The position numbers and the translations under genes were made by a program. Under the pieces are notes generated by a model, which did not search any database, was not told the DNA's origin, and was given only the letters and a program-made list of their open reading frames with translations. From the NCBI GenBank assembly GCA_900321595.1, contig ONWP01000033.1, positions 1 through 8,709 of the forward strand: DNA of 8,709 bases. Direction: 5' to 3'. Below are positions 1 to 5,000 of this stretch, in pieces. This DNA comes from an uncultured Eubacteriales bacterium. GTDB taxonomy: Bacteria; Bacillota; Clostridia; Oscillospirales; Acutalibacteraceae. How positions within the stretch are numbered: position 1 is the stretch's first letter; each line of letters begins with the position of its first letter.

Positions 1-407
1 GCCAGCTCGTCCAGCCCGCTGTCGTATTCGTACTCGATGTCGCCGAACCGGTAGCTGCGCCCCGTGAGCACGTCCGCCTCCAGCTCGCGCCCCGTTTTCA
101 GCGCGCCCTCGATCGTATCCTGCGCGTACAGGTCGCCGCAGTCCAGGAAGAGCAGGTATTCGCCCCGCGCCCCGGCGATGCCGGCGTTTCGCGCCGCGTA
201 TACGCCCGCGTGCTCGATGCGGTGATAGAAAAAGTCCACGTACTCGTCACAGTACTTCTTACAGATCTCCGCGGTGCCGTCCGTCGAGCCGTCGTCCACC
301 AGTATGACCTCGAAATCCTCCACGGACTGACAGACGAGGCTTTCCAGCGTCTCCTCTAAATGCGCTTCTCCGTTATAGATCGGAATGATGACAGATGCGC
401 CGATCAA
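1..407 (-). CDS. Family 2 glycosyltransferase, N-terminal part (3' end outside window)
   Basis: GT-A fold glycosyltransferase that should move a sugar from a nucleotide-sugar donor at the cytoplasmic face of the membrane. About 135 residues are visible. The N-terminus reads IGASVIIPIYNGEAHLEETL, the usual GT2 opening strand, followed by EVILVDDGSTDGT (nucleotide binding), AARNAGIAGARGEYLLFLD and then DCGD at the position of the DxD-type metal motif, where DSDD or DADD is more usual. I chose a TTG start (407-405) because it overlaps the stop of the upstream cytidylyltransferase as TTGA, has an AGGGAG site 9 bases upstream, and no ATG or GTG lies nearby in frame. It is the last visible gene of the block with phosphatase, GH30 and IspD/TarI, so a role in cell-wall or surface polysaccharide assembly is likely. 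Acceptor and donor cannot be told. Confidence 0.88.
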   Translation of the reverse strand, partial: MIGASVIIPIYNGEAHLEETLESLVCQSVEDFEVILVDDGSTDGTAEICKKYCDEYVDFFYHRIEHAGVYAARNAGIAGARGEYLLFLDCGDLYAQDTIEGALKTGRELEADVLTGRSYRFGDIEYEYDSGLDEL

Positions 408-1108
408 ACCGGTTCTCTCCCTTCTGCGATCCGTTCGGCCAGCTCCAGATCCGACGGATATGTGATCTTGATATTGTCGCGGTCGCCGTCCACGAGCCGG
501 ACCGGCAGACCGAAATGCGTAAACACCGAGCAGGCGTCCGTAAACGAGGCGGCCTCCCGCGGCGTGAGCCTGCGGTAGAGGTCGTCCAGCAGCGCCAGCC
601 GGAAGCTCTGCGGCGTCTGCATATGCCGGATCTTCGACCGGTCGAGACTGGCTTCGATAAAGCCGCCGGACGAAAGCACCATCGTGTCCACGGCGGGGAT
701 CGCCGTGCCGCAGGCGCCGCTCTCAGCGGCGGCCGAGATGTTGTCCGAGACGATCCGCGCGTCGATGAACGGCCGCGCCGCGTCGTGGGTAAGGATCAGA
801 TCCGCTTCAGAGACGCCCCATTTTTCCCGGATATGGTCGAGGATGCGCAGCATGGTGCCGTGGCGGTCCTGTCCGCCGGCGATGACGTCGACCGCGCGGT
901 CCGGCAGATACTCCGCCATCATGCTCCGCGTCGGTTCAACGAAGTCCGCGCCGACGCTGATAACGATACGCCCCACCTGCGGATGACTGGCAAAAACGCG
1001 CGCGCTGCGCACGATGACCGGCACGCCGCCCACCGGCAGAAACTGCTTGGGCACGTCGGAACCGAACCGGGAGCCGGAGCCGCCGCCCAGGATCACAGCG
1101 TAGATCAT
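404..1108 (-). CDS. IspD/TarI family cytidylyltransferase
   Basis: A 234-residue CTP-dependent cytidylyltransferase, full length for the family. Visible motifs are the N-terminal LGGGSGSRFGSDVPKQFL loop, with R14 and K21 at the places of the catalytic Arg and Lys of IspD, then HDAARPF (about 109-115), TPQSFR in the second half, TDACSVF, and a C-terminal IKITYPSDLELAE. The family covers IspD (CDP-methylerythritol, isoprenoid pathway) and TarI (CDP-ribitol, wall teichoic acid and other surface polymers). The MIYAVILGGG opening and the neighbours (GH30 and a GT2, no isoprenoid genes) favour a TarI-like polyol-phosphate substrate, but this is inference. Its ATG shares one base with the GH30 stop (TGATG) and no good ribosome binding site is seen, so translation is probably coupled. 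Its stop overlaps the next gene's TTG. Confidence 0.9.
   Translation of the reverse strand: MIYAVILGGGSGSRFGSDVPKQFLPVGGVPVIVRSARVFASHPQVGRIVISVGADFVEPTRSMMAEYLPDRAVDVIAGGQDRHGTMLRILDHIREKWGVSEADLILTHDAARPFIDARIVSDNISAAAESGACGTAIPAVDTMVLSSGGFIEASLDRSKIRHMQTPQSFRLALLDDLYRRLTPREAASFTDACSVFTHFGLPVRLVDGDRDNIKITYPSDLELAERIAEGREPV
417..422 (-). promoter_or_regulatory. Ribosome binding site deciding the TTG start of the glycosyltransferase
   Basis: AGGGAG on the minus strand, inside the end of the cytidylyltransferase gene and 9 bases before TTG at 407-405. With no in-frame ATG or GTG nearby, this site is the main support for a TTG start. It suggests re-initiation coupled to termination of the upstream gene. 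Confidence 0.6.
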
Positions 1109-2532
1109 CAGCTCAGCGTCGCCTGGTCGATGACGAACGTGGTGATGCTCTTCGCCGGCAGCGTCGTCACGCCCTTTTCAGTTTCGTAAGACACCTGCTC
1201 GCAGTTGTGCGCTTCGTCCGTCCGCCAGACCTGCACGTCGGATCTCCCGTGATTGAGGTACACGGGCCGTTCCGAGTCGTTTTCATTCACGACGACCAGC
1301 ACCGTGCGGCCGCGGTCCGCGAACGCCACGGTGATGAGATCGCTCTCCTCATTGGAATCGAGCACCTTGACCTGCGTCATGCCGGGCTTGATGAACGCGG
1401 AGAACTGCTTGTACGCCCAGTAGCGGTTGTAGATGACCAGCTCGCCGTTTTTGAGCTCCATCAGACCGTCGCCGTTGACGGCGGTCCAGCTCTGCCACGA
1501 GACGGCGTTCAGGAACTTGAGATCCCAGGCGATGATCTTCGCCATGTGCACACCGCTGTCGATCGTGGTGGAGTCGATGGTCAGCGGCAGCTCGCACCAC
1601 TCGCTCATCTCCAGCTTTTTGTCGGGATAATGCGCGGTAAAGTAGTCGTTGAATTCATAGCGCTGCCACAGCTTGTCGTCCATCCAGTAGCTGTGCCCGG
1701 AAAACGTGTCCATACAGGCATTCAGGACGGGGCTCGCGAAGAGCAGATCCAGATATTCGTTCTGATCGGCCGCGAAGGAGCCGGCCTCAGGCCCGCGCAG
1801 GGCGTAAGGCGCGTTTCTCGCCTGCATGGCGACGGCGAATTTCTCCAGTACGGCCACGGTCTCGGCGGGCGTGTAGTGACAGCCCTCCTGTCCGACCCAG
1901 TCGCCGCCCCAGTTCCACTGCGGCTCATTGATGGGCGACACCGCGGCGATGGGATAGCCCTCGGCGACGAAGTGATCGGCGATCGTCAAAACGTAATCGA
2001 CGAATTTGTCGTAGTTCTCCGGCGGCAGGTTGGAGAATGCCGGCGTCAGCCCGCCGGAGGCGTGCCCGCTTGCGGTCATCGACCAGTGGGGGCTGTTGCA
2101 GAAGAGGATGATCTCCTTGGCGCCCTGCTCGACGGCCTTGTCCATCACGCGCCGGGCGTTCGCGTCCCGGGTAAAGTCAAATTCCCAGTCGCCTGTCTCC
2201 TCATTGAACACGTAGAAGCTCTGCGTCCTGCGGGACGGGTCGCCGATGCGCTCGGTCGGATCCTCCGCGGAGCCGCCGCCGATGTTGTAGCGGAAGATCT
2301 GCAGCCCCAGTCCCTCGCTCTCGCTGTACAGGAGCGAAGCGATCCGCTCCGCCATGGCTTCGTCGTCGACGGTCTGCGCCCACCAGCACGCGCTGGTGCC
2401 GAAACCTTCAAAGACCTGCGAGCGATTGTACTGGTTCACGTCAAGCACCTCCGTCTTCGGATGCGTCCATTTGGTCACGTTAAAGGAGATCGTCTGAAAA
2501 AGGGAGAGCAGAAGGATGAAAAACGTTTTCAT
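1108..2532 (-). CDS. Glycoside hydrolase family 30, probably secreted
   Basis: A 474-residue retaining beta-glycosidase of clan GH-A, most like the bacterial GH30 enzymes annotated as endo-beta-1,6-galactanases; the substrate is not proven. The N-terminus MKTFFILLLSLFQTISF is a short hydrophobic segment that could be a signal peptide, without a clear AxA cleavage site. The catalytic barrel follows: FEGFGTSACWWAQ (about 41-53), FRYNIGGG (80-87), NSPHWSMT (146-153), SPINEPQW (199-206) with E203 as expected acid/base, then MSEW (309-312) with E311 as expected nucleophile, and SWQSWTAV (345-352). The last 90 or so residues (LITVAFADRGRTVLVVVNEN onward) form the beta-sandwich usual for GH30. The start is well supported: AAGGAGG lies 7 bases before ATG. 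It sits 24 bases after the phosphatase gene and overlaps the cytidylyltransferase by one base. No cell-wall anchor or carbohydrate-binding module is seen. Confidence 0.9.
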   Translation of the reverse strand: MKTFFILLLSLFQTISFNVTKWTHPKTEVLDVNQYNRSQVFEGFGTSACWWAQTVDDEAMAERIASLLYSESEGLGLQIFRYNIGGGSAEDPTERIGDPSRRTQSFYVFNEETGDWEFDFTRDANARRVMDKAVEQGAKEIILFCNSPHWSMTASGHASGGLTPAFSNLPPENYDKFVDYVLTIADHFVAEGYPIAAVSPINEPQWNWGGDWVGQEGCHYTPAETVAVLEKFAVAMQARNAPYALRGPEAGSFAADQNEYLDLLFASPVLNACMDTFSGHSYWMDDKLWQRYEFNDYFTAHYPDKKLEMSEWCELPLTIDSTTIDSGVHMAKIIAWDLKFLNAVSWQSWTAVNGDGLMELKNGELVIYNRYWAYKQFSAFIKPGMTQVKVLDSNEESDLITVAFADRGRTVLVVVNENDSERPVYLNHGRSDVQVWRTDEAHNCEQVSYETEKGVTTLPAKSITTFVIDQATLS

Positions 2533-2556
2533 GGGGAAGCCTCCTTGTCAGATCAG

Positions 2557-3288
2557 TCAGATATAGGTCGGATACAGCGCCAGCTCCGGATAATCCCGCT
2601 GCAGGTGGGACAGATCGTTGCTGTAGATCAGCAGCGTATCCAGCCCGTAGCGGCCCGTTCCCGGCTCAAAGAAGACGATTTTCGTCACGCCGGTATTGAT
2701 GAAATGGGGATCGAAGGTGACCTTCGTCGGGTCGAGTCCCAGCGCGGCGTGAAAGAGGAACGTGTTGAACGCCGCGTGCGCCACGACGGCGATCTTCTGC
2801 CCGCCGTGATGACGCGCGCGCAGATAGGCAAGGGTCTCCTGCGCCCGCGCAAGCTGCCGCAGATCGTCCCAGCCCTTCGTGGGATACACGCGGGGCCCGG
2901 ACAGATCGACGCCGTCAGCCGGCTCCGCCGCGGGCGCGAACTGCCGGATCTCGTCCAGCGTCAGGCCCTCGAAGTCGTCCCCGGCGCCGCATTCGGTGAG
3001 GATCGGGTGCAGCAGGACGCTTTTTGCGCCGTCCGCCGGCTGTCTGGTCACGATCGCGTTCGCCGTGAGGACGGCCCGGCGCAGGCAGCTCGCGTACACC
3101 GCGTCGAAGGGATACGTTTCAAACCGCTCCCCCAGGAGCGCCGCCATCCGGTACCCGTCCGGCGTCAGATCCACGTCTTTGCGGTCCAGCTCCGTCTCAT
3201 GCGCGGGCTTTTTCCCCACGTTTCCCCAGGTCTGTCCGTGCCGGATCAGGTACAGCTCCAGATCAATGATGTTGTCGCCCTGCGCCAT
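2557..3288 (-). CDS. Histidine phosphatase family protein (phosphoglycerate mutase-like)
   Basis: A 243-residue protein of the branch 1 histidine phosphatase superfamily, which forms a phosphohistidine on the RHG motif. LYLIRHGQT (12-20) supplies R16 and catalytic H17. ASCLRRAVLTA (66-76) supplies the conserved arginine of the phosphate pocket. E99 in ILTEC is the likely proton donor, and VVAHAAF (168-174) gives the second histidine, H171. The family includes phosphoglycerate mutases, cobalamin and alpha-ribazole phosphatases and broad phosphatases, and the sequence does not say which substrate is used. It is the first gene after promoter P2, with GGGAGG 7 bases before ATG. Being followed by GH30, cytidylyltransferase and glycosyltransferase genes, it may act on a sugar or polyol phosphate, which is inference. 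No signal peptide is seen, so it should be cytoplasmic. Confidence 0.9.
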   Translation of the reverse strand: MAQGDNIIDLELYLIRHGQTWGNVGKKPAHETELDRKDVDLTPDGYRMAALLGERFETYPFDAVYASCLRRAVLTANAIVTRQPADGAKSVLLHPILTECGAGDDFEGLTLDEIRQFAPAAEPADGVDLSGPRVYPTKGWDDLRQLARAQETLAYLRARHHGGQKIAVVAHAAFNTFLFHAALGLDPTKVTFDPHFINTGVTKIVFFEPGTGRYGLDTLLIYSNDLSHLQRDYPELALYPTYI

Positions 3289-3318
3289 GCGTAATCCTCC
3301 CTACAGTAATACAAGCTT

Positions 3319-3347
3319 ATTATATTATTTATCCGTTCGTTTTGCAA
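3319..3347 (-). promoter_or_regulatory. Sigma-A promoter P2 of the phosphatase-GH30-IspD/TarI-GT2 operon
   Basis: On the minus strand TTGCAA (3347-3342) is separated by exactly 17 bases from a perfect TATAAT (3324-3319). The start codon of the phosphatase lies about 30 bases further on, leaving room for a short leader with GGGAGG. The -35 box lies only a few bases after the T-run of the preceding terminator. The spacer begins AACGAACG, similar to promoter P1. Confidence 0.87.
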
Positions 3348-3350
3348 TAG

Positions 3351-3375
3351 AAAAATCGCCCCGGAAAGCTCCGGG
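3351..3375 (-). terminator. Intrinsic terminator closing the MgtC-oxidoreductase-AlbA_2 unit
   Basis: On the minus strand a 6-bp stem CCCGGA/TCCGGG with a GCTT loop is followed by GCGA and five T (complement of 3355-3351). It lies just after the orphan gene-end repeat (3385-3435). It was therefore probably the original terminator of the FAD oxidoreductase gene before the AlbA_2 gene came to lie between them. Confidence 0.75.
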
Positions 3376-3384
3376 ACGACTGAT

Positions 3385-3435
3385 CGCTCAAAGCGCGTCG
3401 TATTTTTCCTTCCAGTCCGCGACAGCCGCCGGGTC
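3385..3435 (-). repeat. 51-bp direct repeat, copy A: orphan 3' end of the FAD oxidoreductase gene
   Basis: This copy matches 4950-5000 at 50 of 51 positions (constant offset 1565). Read on the minus strand it encodes DPAAVADWKEKYDAL and a TGA stop (3388-3390), plus GCG, exactly the end of the oxidoreductase, but with no gene in front of it. The single difference, at 3424, turns GCC into GCT and keeps alanine. Two bases of the AlbA_2 stop codon (3434-3436) fall in this copy, so the boundary of the inserted sequence is at the end of that gene. It lies next to the terminator, as the end of an uninterrupted oxidoreductase gene would. Confidence 0.95.
3388..3435 (-). pseudogene. Orphan C-terminal remnant (15 codons plus stop) of an oxidoreductase gene
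   Basis: In the minus-strand frame the stretch reads the last 15 residues of the oxidoreductase ending at 4953, then TGA. There is no start or ribosome binding site, so it is not a gene of its own. It is either the original end of the oxidoreductase gene, displaced when the AlbA_2 gene arrived, or a copy brought with it. The only base change is synonymous, so the copy is either young or came from a close homologue that was under coding selection. Confidence 0.85.
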
Positions 3436-4891
3436 ATCTGATACGCCAAAATCCGGTTTTATTCGAACCGCATCGTTCGATCACACCCGCTGCTTTCAGT
3501 TTTTGAATTGCCCGGAACACTGTACTTTCACCCAGATCAAGCAATTCAGCAAGCTCTCGTCTGGTGATCCGCGTATTTTCGCGGATCGCGGAAAGGATTC
3601 GCCGATCTGATGCTGTCAGGGTTATTGCTTCATTTATCGGTTCATTTATTGGTTCATTTTTTGCTCCATCCGCTGCGCCGGGATCGCGCGGTCCGACAGT
3701 CGCAGTCGCCGATTCACGTAGCGGAATGATAATACGAAACACATCCCCTTCCGAAAACTGCGGTTCGCCTCCGGAATACATCTTTGTATATCTGTATGTA
3801 TTTCGCATGCCGGAGCCGAGCTCATCAGCCAATCCGATCTCGCGGAAAACCTTGGAGATGGGCGGATTTTTCGGAAGCGGCTCAAACGATTCCGGCCGCA
3901 AAGCGCCGTATCCATGCGGAATGCTTGCGTTTTCTGTAAAGATCCGATCCTTCTCAATGACAAACTTCGCGACAAAGGCATCCGCATAGTTGCGATGCGC
4001 CAACACGTTTGATACGATCTCACGCAGAATCCGATCCCTGGCGCTGACGCTTTGAACGCCGTCCAAATGAAATGTGTCATTCAAGTGCTTTTTTCCAAAG
4101 GCCATGAGCCGGTCAAAGCTTTCGATCAGATTGGTAACGATCACGTCGCGATCATCATACCGATCTGTATCAAACACCCGAAAGATGGCATCCGTCTTAT
4201 GGTGAGGCAAAACGGACATGATCAGCTGATCTGTCCCGAACAGAAGGATCGCGGCGAGCGTGATCCCCTCTTGTCCGGAAACCGGATCACGCAGCACCAA
4301 TCCGGCGCTGCGCATGATCTCTTCATCCGACATAAGCAGCCACGGATGATTGTCTACGCGCGATCTGGTCATGTTTTTTGCGCGTTCTATCAGATCCCGG
4401 CGCAGATCTGCGACACCAAATACCGGAAACACCTTATTCACGAAGCACCCGCCGCTTTTACGGGAATAAAGTCTGTAGACATCGTCGGAATGCCGCGTTA
4501 TATCGATATCGGCTTCGTGGATCCTGTCATAAATCCGTCCTCCGCATCGGCACACCTCCTGCGATGACGGAACACGAATATATAAAACGCATTTTCCTTT
4601 CGCATCATATTCGATCGGCGTCAGGTACAGCGCAGGGGAGATCTTGTTTTCATTGTTCACGGCAGTCACAAAGTCTTTTTTCAGCTTTTCGACTGAATCC
4701 GGCTCAACGCCGATAATGTCGCCGTTATCCTTCACGCCGAGAAAGATATGACCGCCATCCCGATTTGAGAAAGCGCACACTGTTTCGTACACATCTTTGG
4801 TGATCGCCCGTTTTGATTCTTTGAATTCGACAGTGATGCTTTCACCGTCCCGGATCAATTGCATCAATTGTTCCGTTATAGGCTGTATCAT
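3434..4891 (-). CDS. AlbA_2 / HATPase_c_4 / winged-helix protein (RecG-like transcriptional regulator family)
   Basis: A 485-residue protein of the group often named putative transcriptional regulator or ATP-dependent DNA helicase RecG-like; it has no helicase motifs. The AlbA_2 (Schlafen-type) domain occupies roughly residues 8-140: ESITVEFKES (17-26), VCAFSNRDGGHIFLGVKDNG (38-57). The GHKL-like HATPase_c_4 region spans about 280-395, with REIVSNVLAHRNYAD (290-304) and LADELGSGMRNTYRY (354-368). A NEPINEPINEAI linker (412-423) leads to a winged helix at the C-terminus (about 424-485; TRRELAELLDLGESTVFRAIQKL). A site containing GGAGG lies 11 bases before ATG. Expected role: DNA or nucleic-acid binding regulator; target unknown. 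The gene is clearly less GC-rich than its neighbours and lies between 51-bp direct repeats, so it looks acquired. It has no clear promoter of its own and may be read through from P1. Confidence 0.88.
   Translation of the reverse strand: MIQPITEQLMQLIRDGESITVEFKESKRAITKDVYETVCAFSNRDGGHIFLGVKDNGDIIGVEPDSVEKLKKDFVTAVNNENKISPALYLTPIEYDAKGKCVLYIRVPSSQEVCRCGGRIYDRIHEADIDITRHSDDVYRLYSRKSGGCFVNKVFPVFGVADLRRDLIERAKNMTRSRVDNHPWLLMSDEEIMRSAGLVLRDPVSGQEGITLAAILLFGTDQLIMSVLPHHKTDAIFRVFDTDRYDDRDVIVTNLIESFDRLMAFGKKHLNDTFHLDGVQSVSARDRILREIVSNVLAHRNYADAFVAKFVIEKDRIFTENASIPHGYGALRPESFEPLPKNPPISKVFREIGLADELGSGMRNTYRYTKMYSGGEPQFSEGDVFRIIIPLRESATATVGPRDPGAADGAKNEPINEPINEAITLTASDRRILSAIRENTRITRRELAELLDLGESTVFRAIQKLKAAGVIERCGSNKTGFWRIR
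3629..3660 (-). repeat. 12-bp tandem repeat coding for the NEPINEPINEAI linker
   Basis: On the plus strand TTCATTTATCGG (3629-3640) is followed by TTCATTTATTGG (3641-3652) and a third partial unit from 3653. The unit is a multiple of three, so copy changes add or remove four residues (NEPI) in the linker between the ATPase-like region and the winged helix without a frameshift. Confidence 0.85.
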
Positions 4892-4913
4892 CGTTTCAAT
4901 GTCCTCCGTGATC

Positions 4914-4942
4914 GAACAGCGGTATTCTAAAAACGACTGTTC
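4914..4942. promoter_or_regulatory. Inverted repeat GAACAG-N17-CTGTTC upstream of the AlbA_2 gene
   Basis: Two 6-base arms (4914-4919 and 4937-4942) have centres 23 bases apart, about two helical turns. The repeat lies in the leader just before the AlbA_2 ribosome binding site, so it could be an operator, perhaps for the encoded winged-helix protein itself. A TAGAAT on the minus strand (4928-4923) lies inside it, but no matching -35 box stands at the right distance. It may be chance. Confidence 0.35.
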
Positions 4943-4949
4943 AAAGCGC

Positions 4950-5000
4950 CGCTCAAAGCGCGTCGTATTTTTCCTTCCAGTCCGCGACGGCCGCCGGGTC
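4950..5000 (-). repeat. 51-bp direct repeat, copy B: 3' end of the intact FAD oxidoreductase gene
   Basis: Partner of 3385-3435 with one mismatch (g at 4989 against a at 3424). It forms the last 15 codons and stop of the oxidoreductase. Just outside, TCAAAGCGC occurs again 12 bases away (4941-4949 beside 4953-4961), and ACGACTG (4933-4939) also occurs beside copy A (3376-3382) with a shift of 8 bases. The original homology may therefore have run a little past the stop codon, with an indel. Confidence 0.95.

Larger units (their letters stand above)
3436..4949. mobile_element. Putative inserted single-gene segment between 51-bp direct repeats
   Basis: The 1514 bases between the repeat copies contain one gene and its 5' leader, with base composition unlike both sides. 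The flanking repeat regenerates the 3' end of the interrupted gene, so the oxidoreductase stays intact. This is the layout of site-specific integration at a gene end (attL/attR). I see no integrase, no transposase and no terminal inverted repeats, so mobility and mechanism are inference. Homologous capture through a shared gene end is the main alternative. Confidence 0.45.

Noticed and set aside
404..1108. Naming the cytidylyltransferase ispD outright
   Set aside because: IspD and TarI share all visible motifs. The neighbours are glycan genes rather than isoprenoid genes, so the family name is the honest limit.
1207..3294. A 695-codon open frame on the plus strand
   Set aside because: It is antisense to the GH30 and phosphatase genes, which have full family motifs and ribosome binding sites. 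Its translation is rich in Arg, Val, His and Gly and shows no recognisable domain, as expected of an opposite-strand frame in GC-rich coding DNA.
4914..4942. LexA/SOS box
   Set aside because: The arms GAACAG and CTGTTC are 17 bases apart, while the Bacillota LexA box needs CGAAC and GTTCG separated by four bases.
3436..4949. Insertion sequence with terminal inverted repeats
   Set aside because: The two ends of the segment do not match each other in inverted orientation, no transposase is present, and a 51-bp duplication does not fit known IS target duplications.
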